Shown here one piece after another: positions 35,468 to 44,311 of a DNA stretch of 64,000 bases. The DNA comes from Paenibacillus riograndensis SBR5 (lineage in GTDB: Bacteria; Bacillota; Bacilli; Paenibacillales; Paenibacillaceae). The stretch spans positions 3,827,187-3,891,186 of the forward strand of contig NZ_LN831776.1 of NCBI RefSeq assembly GCF_000981585.1, in the 5' to 3' direction. The position numbers and the translations under genes are program-made. The notes under the pieces were generated by a model. It saw only the letters and a program-made list of their open reading frames with translations. It was not told the DNA's origin and made no database searches. Each line of letters opens with the position of its first letter. The first letter of the stretch is position 1.

Positions 35468-35532
35468 CTCTAGACCCACCCGCTATTCAGAGTGTAGTAT
35501 AGAACGATACTATTCTTTGGAGGTTCTTTGGC

Positions 35533-36396
35533 TTGGAAAACTACAGTGACATCAAACAAAGTGAAAAAGGCGCCTGGCTGAGTCTGTTTACCTACATCCT
35601 GCTGTCTGCGGTCAAACTATTGATAGGTACAGCTTCAGGTTCTCAGGCACTGCTGGCCGACGGCCTTAACAACAGCACGGATATAATTGCCTCCCTGGCA
35701 ATTCTGGCCGGACTCAAGATTTCCAGAAGGCCGCCGGACTCCAATCACAGCTACGGGCATTTTAGAGCGGAAACCGTAGCCGCGCTGGTTGCCTCTTTTA
35801 TTATGATCGCTGTAGGACTTCAAGTTCTGTATCAGGGTGTGAACAAATTCATTCAGCCCGCACTCGAAACACCGGATCTCATTGCTGCATGGACGGCAGC
35901 CGGCTGCGCGGTAGTTATGTTCGCGGTTTATATGTACAATATCCGGCTGGCCCGCAAGCTGAACAGCAATGCTATGCTGGCGGTTGCCCAAGATAACCGG
36001 TCAGATGCGCTCGTTAGTATTGGAGCTTTTACCGGGATTATCGGTGCCCAATTTGGTCTGCCCTGGCTCGATCCACTGACGGGAATCATTGTCGGGTTAA
36101 TGATCTGCAAGACGGCATGGGAGATTTTCCGCAAAGCCACACATGATCTTACTGACGGCTTCGACGCCAATGAACTTGAGCTGATGAAGCAGACGGTTGC
36201 CGAGATTCAAGGGGTAGAATCGATCAAAGATATCAAAGCCCGGATCCACGGGAATAATGTGTTGGTGGATACTACTGTATGTGTAGACTCCAACCTAAAT
36301 GTGGTCCAGAGCCATGACATCACGGAAGAGATTGAAGATCAGCTGAAGGACCGGCACCAGGTGTCTAATGTATTGGTACATATAGAGCCGGTATAA
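35533..36396 (+). CDS. CDF family metal cation exporter (CzcD/MneP-like)
   Basis: 287 residues; start TTG 35533 behind SD TTTGGAGG. Six transmembrane helices; metal-site motifs LLADGLNNSTDIIASLA (helix 2), NHSYGHFRAE, and DNRSDALVSIGAF (helix 5), then a C-terminal cytoplasmic domain (AEIQGVESIKDIKARIHGNN, HDITEEIEDQLKDRHQV). Exports divalent metals by proton antiport. A NiCo-type riboswitch in the leader indicates cobalt or nickel as the physiological trigger. Confidence 0.92.
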   Translation: MENYSDIKQSEKGAWLSLFTYILLSAVKLLIGTASGSQALLADGLNNSTDIIASLAILAGLKISRRPPDSNHSYGHFRAETVAALVASFIMIAVGLQVLYQGVNKFIQPALETPDLIAAWTAAGCAVVMFAVYMYNIRLARKLNSNAMLAVAQDNRSDALVSIGAFTGIIGAQFGLPWLDPLTGIIVGLMICKTAWEIFRKATHDLTDGFDANELELMKQTVAEIQGVESIKDIKARIHGNNVLVDTTVCVDSNLNVVQSHDITEEIEDQLKDRHQVSNVLVHIEPV

Positions 36397-36821
36397 CTGG
36401 CTAATGCAAAGAAATTAACTGTAATCCACTGTGGAAAAATGTGGGTATCTTGGAAACCTCACAGGAATATACGCGATGCAGGAGGATAGGGCTCCATCCG
36501 CGAACTGAAGCGGACCGAGGAGCCCTTATTTTGCCAAAAAACCTGTTTTTTCAGCGGATACGGACTCAGGAGCCGTTATAACGTTCGATGGAGCCAGGAA
36601 TAAAGGGGAAAGGGAGAAAGAAAGGCATCTCAGTCCGTAGTCCTGCGGAATAGCCGAATCTTCTCTCAATAAGGGCTCTCCTGTCCGTAACGGCTGCGGA
36701 TCGATCGCGAAGGAATAGGGCGATCCGTCTTTACCGGCTTCTTCGCAGGTGCTAGTTGGAAAAAGGGAACTTATTTTTCCGGAAATTAAGAAATCCTGAG
36801 AGTGAAGTGGAAAAAAGTAAA
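36397..36821. repeat. Palindromic intergenic repeats left of the IS110 element
   Basis: Contains a terminator-like hairpin at 36488-36531 (AGGGCTCC / GGAGCCCT with inner TCCGC / GCGGA, then TTATTTT) suited to end the CDF transcript, and degenerate inverted blocks (GCGGATACGGACTCAGGAGCC near 36560; GGGCTCTCCTGTCCGTAACG near 36690). A ~75-bp stretch at about 36757-36831 is similar, in inverted orientation, to about 38423-38499 on the other side of the transposase. No coding potential seen. Confidence 0.5.
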
Positions 36822-36831
36822 CCTAATCACC

Positions 36832-37062
36832 CATGGCCTGGCGGCCACCGTCGGTCATGAAAATCAGGTGAAGTCAGAGTATATATTTGGTAAAATCGTG
36901 CTGTGGATCAGAGGTCGATTCAATATTGGTGAAACATCCCGTAACCTAATCTGACCAACTGCAACGACGAGGATCGCCGAGTGTTGCCACGAGCACGTGT
37001 ATAAAATTTCACCTCTTTAGGTTGCATGATCCACGCATACTTTTAGCTTGGAGGTAGGGAAT
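36832..37062 (+). ncRNA. Candidate IS110 bridge RNA region
   Basis: IS110-group elements encode a bridge RNA in the non-coding left end directly upstream of the recombinase gene. This ~230-bp stretch has no ORF, contains short inverted repeats (TGGCCTGGCGGCCA at about 36836; GTGGATCA near 36903 against TGATCCAC near 37027) and ends at the transposase SD. Assignment is by position only. Confidence 0.3.
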
Positions 37063-38288
37063 ATGGATGCCATTCGTGAACGCTGTGCCGGGTTGGATAT
37101 TCATCAGGAGACGGTGGTGGTTTGTCTACTGAGTGGCCCCCTGGAGAAGAAACCCAAGTCCGTGATCGAGACGTTTGGAACCACGACCCGCGAGCTTTTG
37201 AGATTACAGGAGTGGCTGGAGCAGCAGGGATGTACCGAGATTGCCATGGAAAGTACAGGGGTCTTTTGGAAACCCGTGTGGAACATTCTAGAAAGCACCT
37301 GTACGATCACGCTGGCCAACCCGCAACGCATCCGCAATATGCCCGGGAAGAAGACCGACGTCAAGGATGCCGAGTGGATCGCCAAGCTCCACCGCTGCGG
37401 CTTGATTGAGGGAAGCTTTGTCCCGGACGAGCCCATCCGCGATTTGCGTGACCTTACCCGGTATCTGCGCAAGCTTAAGCAAAACGCGACGCAAGAAAAG
37501 AACCGGATTCACAAAATTCTACAAGATGCCAACATTAAACTGACCACGTATGTCTCCGATCTTTTTGGCGTTTCCGGTCGTGCGCTACTGGACTCGATTG
37601 TGAATGGCGAAGTGCTGGAGGTGCATGAGGTCCGCAAGCTGGTGCATACCCGGCTGAAGATGAAGGTGCCTTCACTGGTCGAAGCGATGAACGGCCGACT
37701 ACGTCTGCATCACCGGAAGATGATCCGGCGTCATTGGGATCATTTGCAGTATCTGGAGAGTGAAATGCAGACGTTGGAAGCTGAAATTGAGGAACTGGTG
37801 CAACCATACAGGAAGGAAATTGAACTGCTGGATACCATTCCAGGCGTGAGCACGGATGCCGCGGCGAGCATCGTGGCGGAACTGGGTACCGACGTGTCTC
37901 CTTTTCCAAGTGAAGCTCATCTGGCCTCTTGGGTCGGGGTGTGTCCAGCCAACCATGAGAGCGCCGGTAAAAAAAAAGTAAAAAGAACCAACGCGGGAAC
38001 CGAGGTCTGAAAGCCGTACTCGTCCAGTGCGCTTGGGCAGCGAGCAAGTCCAAGAATAATCGGCTTTCCGCTATGTACAGTCGGATCGTGAAACGGGCAG
38101 GAAAACAGAAAGCCATCGTCGCTTTAGCCCATGCGATGATCCGAATCATGTATGTGATGCTTCGGGATAAAGTCCCCTATACCGAGCTGGGGACGGAATA
38201 TCTGAACACCCCAGAGCAGACCGCAAATTACCTGATTAAAAAACTTCAAAAGCTAGGCTACCAAGTGGAACTGACACCTATTACATGA
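37063..38288 (+). pseudogene. IS110-family transposase, split by a -1 frameshift in an A9 run
   Basis: ATG 37063 follows SD GGAGGT. The N-terminal DEDD (RuvC-like) domain has CAGLDIHQETVVVCLL, AMESTGVFWKPVW and GKKTDVKDAEWIAKL. The C-terminal Tnp20 domain (LLDTIPGVSTDAAASIVAEL, LASWVGVCPANHESAGKKK) carries the catalytic Ser. At nine consecutive A (about 37969-37977) frame 0 runs to a stop at 38010; the -1 frame continues correctly (NRGLKAVLVQCAWAASKSKN to LGYQVELTPIT, stop 38288). The full product would be ~408 residues. Slippage on A9 could restore it; otherwise it is inactive. I class it as a pseudogene with that reservation. Confidence 0.8.
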
Positions 38289-38690
38289 TACCCACTTTTT
38301 AAAAAAATGAAGTTCCGATATAGGGGATCTTTAAAGCAAAATTTACTTTCGAGCTGTGAAGCGACAAAGTTATTTTCGTATAAATTGGGCCACATTTCTG
38401 GTCCAATGGCGAAATGAGCTGAATTAGTGTCCTTTTTTCCACTTTATCTGCCCGAGGATAGGGTACTTCGGCAAATTAGTTAACCTTTTTCCACTTAAAG
38501 AGTTGCCGTAGGATTCATGGGGAGTCGTTCTCCAGGTAACGCTAGAACCAAGACGGCTGCGCTGTCCCGTGGAGGACGGTACAGGCTTTTTTTGCTGCAT
38601 TTTGGCAGATATGCGTTTGACAACCTTTCAAAGTTGAAGCAAAATAGAAGGGTCATGATGTAAATTTGAGTGATACAGGGAGAATAATGC
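38289..38690. other. Intergenic stretch between IS110 element and GntR gene
   Basis: Holds the right end of the element and, at about 38423-38499, a stretch with CTTTTTTCCACTT and CCTTTTTCCACTT that is an inverted relative of the sequence at 36757-36831. No ORF of interest. The GntR gene's promoter is not obvious. Confidence 0.4.
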
Positions 38691-40118
38691 ATGAATAATA
38701 AATCAGGCCGGCAGTCTTTCCGGGAACGATTGGAATATATGGTAAGCAAGCTTCGGACTGACATCCTGAGCGGAATTTTGCAGCCTGGAGCGTATCTGCC
38801 TGCCGAGAGCACGTTGGCCAAGCAGTTTGAGCTAAGCAATAAATCCGTCCGGAGAGGGCTGGATGTCCTAGTACAGGAAGGCCTGATTGTGAAAATAGAC
38901 CGTGTGGGCAGCATGGTGATGGAATCGGTCAAGGAAAGGATCCGGATTCATTTTGGCTGCAGCTCATCCCTGACGAAGGACTTCAAGCTGGATGATCTCA
39001 TTGCAGAATTCCACCGGCTGCATCCCGGGATTCATGTGCTGCCGCTCGCGCTGAATAATTTCGACCATGTGAACTCTGCCATGGAGCTGATCAACAACGG
39101 GATGCTGGATGTATTGTCGCTGAACAGCACCCAGTTTCAGGAGCTGGCCGAGAACGGTTCAGCCGGGCTTCTGGAGACGCTGGAACCTGACCCGGGACTG
39201 TATCCGATCGCAAGCGAGGCTTTTTTGCATAACGGGGCGCTGTTTGCCTATCCGATTTCCTTCTCCCCGGTGGTGCTCTGCTACAACAAAGCTCATTTCC
39301 GCGAGGCGGATCTGCCTGAGCCGGACAGTTACTGGACCTGGGATGATCTGATTGAGGCGGCCCGGAAGCTGTCGGAGAAACGCGGGCGTCACGCCGTGTA
39401 TTTTGTGCCTGCATCTGAGAACCGTTATTCCGTCTTTCTCCTGCAGAGCGGAATCCGGACGATGGAGGACGGTGAGCATCATCAAACGCTGAGCCCCGAG
39501 ACGGCCAACAGTCTTAATGTATACAGCAGGCTGGTGAATAATCATCAGATATTCCCTAAATATCTGGCTGGCAACCATGATGATGAGACGGTCTCGCTGT
39601 TTGTCCAGGAGCAGGTGTCGATGATATTGACGACTTATTACAACTTGAATGATTTCAAGGACCTTTCCCTGGATTATGACTTGGCCCCGCTGCCTACGCT
39701 CAAAGCAAAGGACCCGCAAAAAACGCTGCTTGTTACGATCGGTGCGGCCGTTGTGGAGAATTCGCGGCAGAAGGAGGCTGCGCGTCAATTTGTCAGCTTT
39801 CTGGCTTCGCCTGAGGCGCAGCGGATGATCCGGGAGCGTTCGGTCAGTATCCCGGCCCGCAAACGGAATGCTGAAATGGTCGTGGATGATCATTTGAACC
39901 GTCCGTCAAGATATCTGATGTATAGAGAGTTGTTCCCAACATTTTCATATCTCAGAGATTTGGGTCTTCCCATTGCCGTATTGCAAAGCTTCCGCAAGCT
40001 GCTGAACGCTTATTGGTCGAGAATGATTGATGAAACGACACTGTACGAGGAAATGGGCCGGCTTATCGCCGAAGAAAATAAAGGGAAGGCCGGTGGAGCA
40101 GCGAAGGCGCTCATATAA
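38691..40118 (+). CDS. GntR regulator fused to an ABC solute-binding-protein domain
   Basis: 475 residues. Residues 1-75 are a GntR winged helix (MVSKLRTDILSGILQPGAYL, PAESTLAKQFELSNKSVRRG, LDVLVQEGLIVK). From about residue 85 to the end it is a type-1 sugar-binding protein fold: EFHRLHPGIHVLPLALNNFD, LDVLSLNSTQFQELAENG, YPISFSPVVLCYNKAHFREA, SYWTWDDLIEAARKLSE, TLLVTIGAAVVENSRQKEAA, RQFVSFLASPEAQRMIRERS. No signal peptide or lipobox, so the binding domain is cytoplasmic and should sense the imported ligand. It stands upstream of and parallel to an SBP/permease operon and probably regulates it. SD AGGGAGAA. Confidence 0.88.
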   Translation: MNNKSGRQSFRERLEYMVSKLRTDILSGILQPGAYLPAESTLAKQFELSNKSVRRGLDVLVQEGLIVKIDRVGSMVMESVKERIRIHFGCSSSLTKDFKLDDLIAEFHRLHPGIHVLPLALNNFDHVNSAMELINNGMLDVLSLNSTQFQELAENGSAGLLETLEPDPGLYPIASEAFLHNGALFAYPISFSPVVLCYNKAHFREADLPEPDSYWTWDDLIEAARKLSEKRGRHAVYFVPASENRYSVFLLQSGIRTMEDGEHHQTLSPETANSLNVYSRLVNNHQIFPKYLAGNHDDETVSLFVQEQVSMILTTYYNLNDFKDLSLDYDLAPLPTLKAKDPQKTLLVTIGAAVVENSRQKEAARQFVSFLASPEAQRMIRERSVSIPARKRNAEMVVDDHLNRPSRYLMYRELFPTFSYLRDLGLPIAVLQSFRKLLNAYWSRMIDETTLYEEMGRLIAEENKGKAGGAAKALI

Positions 40119-40633
40119 TTGCATCCCGTGATGGGTTGGGATCAAGCGTAACGAAGGCAGAATGCGGCCGTTGTTGCGCTTTTTTTTTGCGGTTTTTTTG
40201 GGACTGCGGGGATTGGAAAAATAGATATGTACTTGGCAACATGTCAAACCATGTTAGATTTTTCACAATAGTAAGTAGTGAGCTTACATTTGTGAAAGGA
40301 CTGTGTAATGTATGATTACATAAAAACGAAAGAATATTCAAATTTTAATTGACTTCAACAGATGGTGAAAATATAATAAATACATCAGATATATATCAGA
40401 AAAATGGAATTTCAGTCCTGTATATCTGAATTGTGAATCAAAAAGAAGTCAGGAATGAGAAAATTGGCACAAATACTGAAAAAGTGAAAGGCTGGTGGAG
40501 AAATTCAAGACTGAATGCAAGGATTAAGTTATTTTTCTGAAACTCTTTGATGTACTGTTGATTCCCTTATAGTGTGTTAGTAAATATATCATAGGAACTA
40601 TCTTACTTTTACTTATTAATAGGGGGTTGAATT
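40119..40633. other. Regulatory region of the sugar-acid operon
   Basis: 515 bp, AT-rich on the right. Two symmetric sites: AACATG-N6-CATGTT (40238-40255) and a long imperfect palindrome TTTCACAA-TA-GTAAG-N6-CTTAC-AT-TTGTGAAA (40261-40297), both candidates for the GntR-SBP regulator. A possible promoter is TTGATT (40558-40563), 17 bp, TAAATA (40581-40586). T-rich tracts after the GntR stop (near 40180) may be a weak terminator. Confidence 0.45.
40261..40297. promoter_or_regulatory. Long palindrome, candidate operator of the sugar-acid operon
   Basis: Arms TTTCACAA / TTGTGAAA continue into GTAAG / CTTAC around a short centre. No T tract follows, so an operator is more likely than a terminator. 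Lies between the GntR-SBP gene and the solute-binding protein gene. Confidence 0.5.
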
Positions 40634-42301
40634 ATGAATGCTGCTAAAAGGAAGCTAGCGATGTTACTGCCAGTAATGACGCTGCTGGTTACACTGGTGT
40701 CGGCCTGTGGCGGAACAAGCAATAATGCCGGCAGCACTGCCGAACCATCCGGCTCACCGGGAACTCAGAGTTCAACATCTGCTCCTCCTGTAGAAGGAAG
40801 TCACTCAGCAGGCGGCCTGCAAGTCCCGATTGTCGCGGACAAGATGGAATTTTCCCTATGGTCCCCAAGCGGGGGCAATTTCCGGGGAACCAATTTTAAT
40901 GAGAAATTATCCTTTCAGCAGATGGAAAAGAACACCAACATTCATATCAACTTTCAGCACAGTACTGAAGCCAGTGCAGAAGCATTCAGCTTGCTGATGT
41001 CCTCCGGCAAGCTCCCGGATATCATCTACAATGATCTGTGGGGCACGGACTCAGGCAAATACGGTGCTCAGGGGGCGCTCCTTCCATTGGAAGATCTGAT
41101 TGACCAGTATGCGCCTAATTTTAAAAAAATCCTCGACGACCACCCGGATATCCGGGGGCAAATTACCTCGCCCGAAGGGCATATCTACTATCTCCCAAAC
41201 CTCGTACTCGATTCCCAGGATTTGACTCAGATGTTCCCGCAGGTCCGCAGTGACTGGGTGGAGAAGCTGGGTCTCTCAATGCCGCAAACTACAGAAGACT
41301 GGTATAACATGCTCAAAGCCTTTAGGGAGCAGGACCCCAACGGCAACGGAAAAAAAGATGAAATTCCGCTCGTCACCGTCAATCTGGAGAATATTATGAT
41401 GCTGTTCGCGCCGGCTTTTGGCGTCGAATATGGCTTCTTCGTGGATAACGGTGAAGTGAAATACGGACCAAACGATCCACGGTTCAAAGATGTTGTTGCC
41501 TATCTGAACCGGCTGTACAAAGAACAGCTGCTGGACCCGAACTATCTGGTCGATACAACGTTCCAGACGCTGACGGAGAAGGTGACCACGGATGTGGCTG
41601 GTGCCTGGTTCGGCTGGTCGGGCTCCTATATGGGGAACTTCACAACGCTGATGGAAGGCAAACACGACACCTTCAAAATAGCGGCGGCGATTCCTCCGAA
41701 GGGACCAAACGGTGATCAGCGCCATGTCTCCTTCCGCTGGCAGGCTGCAGCTCATGGGCTTGCTGTATCCTCGAAGACCGCACATCCCGAAGAAGTGATG
41801 AAATGGCTGGACTACCAGTATTCCGATGAAGGAATCCTGCTGAACAATTTCGGCGTGGAAGGCAAGTCTTATGATCTGGTGAACGGAGAGCCTGTCTATA
41901 AGAAAGAGGTTACGCATCCAACGAATGGGCTGACCAATACCCAGGAGCTGCTGAACCATACCATCGGCGGCGGAAGCTGGGCTACAGTTGCCGATACCCG
42001 TTATGCAGAGCAGATCCGTGAAGCGAACGGACAAACGGAAAATCCGCTGGAGATTTACAAGGATTATATTGATTTTGACGCGAAGCTGCCGCCGGTTCAA
42101 TTCACGGCTGAAGAAAATGAAATTGTGGTTCCTCTCATGGCCGACATTCAGACCTATGTGGCGGAAACGATTAATGCCCAGATTATGGGACGACAGAGCT
42201 TCGATGATTATGACAAGGTGATGAAGCAGCTGGAGCAAATGGGTATTGGCGAGGTGCTGAAGCAATACCAGGCTGCATATGAACGGTTCAAAGGAAAATA
42301 A
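40634..42301 (+). CDS. Sugar ABC transporter solute-binding lipoprotein (LplA-like)
   Basis: 555 residues, typical for the large Lpl-type binding proteins of Paenibacillus. Lipoprotein signal with lipobox VSAC (PVMTLLVTLVSACGGTSNN), Ser/Gly/Pro spacer, then binding-protein motifs NTNIHINFQHSTEASAEAFS, KLPDIIYNDLWG, FREQDPNGNGKKDEIPLVTV (a Ca2+-binding-like loop) and PEEVMKWLDYQYSDEG. SD GGGGG eight bases upstream. First gene of the transporter; probably captures an oligosaccharide or sugar acid outside the membrane. Confidence 0.92.
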   Translation: MNAAKRKLAMLLPVMTLLVTLVSACGGTSNNAGSTAEPSGSPGTQSSTSAPPVEGSHSAGGLQVPIVADKMEFSLWSPSGGNFRGTNFNEKLSFQQMEKNTNIHINFQHSTEASAEAFSLLMSSGKLPDIIYNDLWGTDSGKYGAQGALLPLEDLIDQYAPNFKKILDDHPDIRGQITSPEGHIYYLPNLVLDSQDLTQMFPQVRSDWVEKLGLSMPQTTEDWYNMLKAFREQDPNGNGKKDEIPLVTVNLENIMMLFAPAFGVEYGFFVDNGEVKYGPNDPRFKDVVAYLNRLYKEQLLDPNYLVDTTFQTLTEKVTTDVAGAWFGWSGSYMGNFTTLMEGKHDTFKIAAAIPPKGPNGDQRHVSFRWQAAAHGLAVSSKTAHPEEVMKWLDYQYSDEGILLNNFGVEGKSYDLVNGEPVYKKEVTHPTNGLTNTQELLNHTIGGGSWATVADTRYAEQIREANGQTENPLEIYKDYIDFDAKLPPVQFTAEENEIVVPLMADIQTYVAETINAQIMGRQSFDDYDKVMKQLEQMGIGEVLKQYQAAYERFKGK

Positions 42302-42323
42302 GTGTCCGGGAAAGGAGACCTCT

Positions 42324-43289
42324 ATGGCAGTACCCTTAAATGCAGCCAAAGCCCAAAGCAGGAAACTTCAGGCGAAACGGAGTTCCGTCTCGCTGAAGCG
42401 ATTGATGTCCAACCGTTATCTTTATCTGATGCTGCTGCCCACTGTGCTGTATTTTCTCATTTTTGAATACAAACCGATGTACGGGGCGATCATCGCCTTC
42501 AAAGATTTCAATCCTTTCTCAGGTGTTGCCGGCAGCCCCTGGGTGGGCTTCAAAAACTTCGAGAAGTTTTTCGAGAGCTATTATTTCTTCCGGTTGCTGA
42601 AGAACACTTTCCTTATGAGCTTTTATTCGCTGCTGTTTATTTTTCCGGCTTCACTGGCTTTCGCGCTGCTGCTTAATGAGCTCCGGCTCAAAAAGCTGAA
42701 ATCCTTCCTGCAGACGGTCTCATATCTGCCGCATTTTATTTCGCTGATTGTCATCTGCGGGATGATTATTGATTTCACCAAGCCTGGAGGCATTATTAAC
42801 AGCCTGCTGCTCGGCATAGGAATCATCTCGGAGCCGATTCAGTTTCTGATTCTTCCGGAATGGTTCCGCACAATTTATGTAGGTTCAGGCATGTGGCAGA
42901 GCCTGGGATGGAACTCCATTATTTATCTGGCCGCATTGTCCGGCATTAACCCGAGCCTTTATGAGGCTGCGGTGGTCGATGGAGCAGGGCGCTGGAAACA
43001 GCTGACACATATTACACTACCGGGAATTCTGCCCACGGTGCTAATCCTTTTGATTTTAAATGTCGGGACCCTGCTGAATGTGGGCTGGGACAAAATTATA
43101 TTGCTGTATAATCCGGGGACTTACGTCACGGCGGACGTCATCTCCACCTTTGTTTACAGACGGGGTGTCATGGAAGCCGATTACAGCTTCTCGGCAGCGG
43201 TAGGCCTGTTCAACTCCGTCATCAATTTTACACTGCTGGTGCTGGCGAACCGGATCAGCCGGAAAACCACCGAAAATAGTTTATGGTGA
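42324..43289 (+). CDS. Sugar ABC transporter permease 1 (LplB-like)
   Basis: 321 residues from ATG 42324 (SD AAAGGAG; the frame opens earlier without SD). Six transmembrane helices; family stretches LMLLPTVLYFLIFEYKPMYG and AIIAFKDFNPFSG; EAA loop motif YEAAVVDGAGRWKQL that contacts the ATPase. No ATPase gene is present, as usual for this family, which uses a shared MsmX-like ATPase elsewhere in the genome. Confidence 0.93.
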   Translation: MAVPLNAAKAQSRKLQAKRSSVSLKRLMSNRYLYLMLLPTVLYFLIFEYKPMYGAIIAFKDFNPFSGVAGSPWVGFKNFEKFFESYYFFRLLKNTFLMSFYSLLFIFPASLAFALLLNELRLKKLKSFLQTVSYLPHFISLIVICGMIIDFTKPGGIINSLLLGIGIISEPIQFLILPEWFRTIYVGSGMWQSLGWNSIIYLAALSGINPSLYEAAVVDGAGRWKQLTHITLPGILPTVLILLILNVGTLLNVGWDKIILLYNPGTYVTADVISTFVYRRGVMEADYSFSAAVGLFNSVINFTLLVLANRISRKTTENSLW

Positions 43290-43305
43290 GGGGGGAGGGA
43301 AAACA

Positions 43306-44184
43306 GTGGTAATCAAACGCAGCATTCCCGAAATGATCTTCGACAGCTGTAATGTGCTGTTCCTGATCTTTTGTTCCTTCCTGTTCCTGTATCCGATGTG
43401 GTATGTGCTGGTGTCCTCGTTCAGTGATGCCCATGCCATCGCCGCAGGCGAGGTAAGCTTCTGGCCGAAGGGCTTCAATGCGGATGCTTATAAGCTGGTT
43501 TTTGAGGATCAGCGGATCTGGACGGCATACGGGAATACGTTCATTTATGTAATCGCAGGCACTTTAATTAACCTGGTTCTGACTACGCTTGGCGCCTATC
43601 CGCTGTCCCGGAGAAATCTGGAAGGCCGCAGCCTGATTATGGCTTTTATCGTGTTCACGATGTTCTTCAGCGGCGGTCTGATTCCGGCTTACCTTAATGT
43701 GCGTGAGCTTGGGCTGTACGATACCAGGTGGGCTCTGCTCCTGCCGGGTGCGGTGAGTGCTTTTAATCTGATCGTGATGCGGACCTTCTTCCAGTCCATA
43801 CCCGACAGTCTTATTGAATCCGCCAAAATCGACGGTGCCCATGACTTCCGTATTCTGCTGCGGATTGTGCTGCCGTTATCCATGCCTGTACTGGCGGTTA
43901 TGACCCTGTTCTATGCGGTAGGGCACTGGAACAGCTGGTTCCCGGCGATGATCTATTTGCAGGACCGCAATTTATTCCCGCTGCAGCTGATTCTGAGGGA
44001 AATTCTGATTCAATCCTCCGCGCAGAATATGCTGGCCGGAGTTACGCAGGATGAGGTGTTCCGCATCAGTGAGTCCATCAAGTTCGCGACCATCATCATC
44101 GCTACGGTGCCTATTCTGTTGATCTATCCGTTTTTGCAAAAGTATTTTGTCAAAGGCGTCATGATCGGTGCGCTAAAAGAGTAA
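43306..44184 (+). CDS. Sugar ABC transporter permease 2 (LplC/YtcP-like)
   Basis: 292 residues from GTG 43306 (SD GGGGGGAGGG). Six transmembrane helices; EAA motif ESAKIDGAHDFRIL; C-terminal YPFLQKYFVKGVMIGALKE is diagnostic of this permease family. Pairs with the gene 17 bp upstream to form the membrane channel. Confidence 0.94.
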   Translation: MVIKRSIPEMIFDSCNVLFLIFCSFLFLYPMWYVLVSSFSDAHAIAAGEVSFWPKGFNADAYKLVFEDQRIWTAYGNTFIYVIAGTLINLVLTTLGAYPLSRRNLEGRSLIMAFIVFTMFFSGGLIPAYLNVRELGLYDTRWALLLPGAVSAFNLIVMRTFFQSIPDSLIESAKIDGAHDFRILLRIVLPLSMPVLAVMTLFYAVGHWNSWFPAMIYLQDRNLFPLQLILREILIQSSAQNMLAGVTQDEVFRISESIKFATIIIATVPILLIYPFLQKYFVKGVMIGALKE

Positions 44185-44311
44185 GCAGACGGAGAGCAGA
44201 TCCAGAGTGTGAACTCAAAGTCCAGAGAAAGAGAGCAAAAACAGAGAGCAAAAATAGAGAAAAACATTCGCATTGTAATAAATGCGGAGCAGCCGGGAGG
44301 AGAGAGGTAAT

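Larger units (their letters stand above)
36822..38340 (+). mobile_element. IS110-family insertion sequence (boundaries approximate)
   Basis: Defined by its DEDD transposase. A ~230-bp structured non-coding left end precedes the gene and only a short right end follows, the layout of the IS110 (not IS1111) subgroup. Ends cannot be fixed: no target duplication is expected for this family. GATACCCACTTTTT at 38287-38300 overlaps the stop codon and has an inverted partner at 36435-36449 (AAAAATGTGGGTATC), so the element could extend further left. Confidence 0.65.

Noticed and set aside
41276..42349. 357-codon minus-strand ORF opposite the solute-binding lipoprotein
   Set aside because: Opposite a clear lipoprotein gene; low-complexity product without family features.
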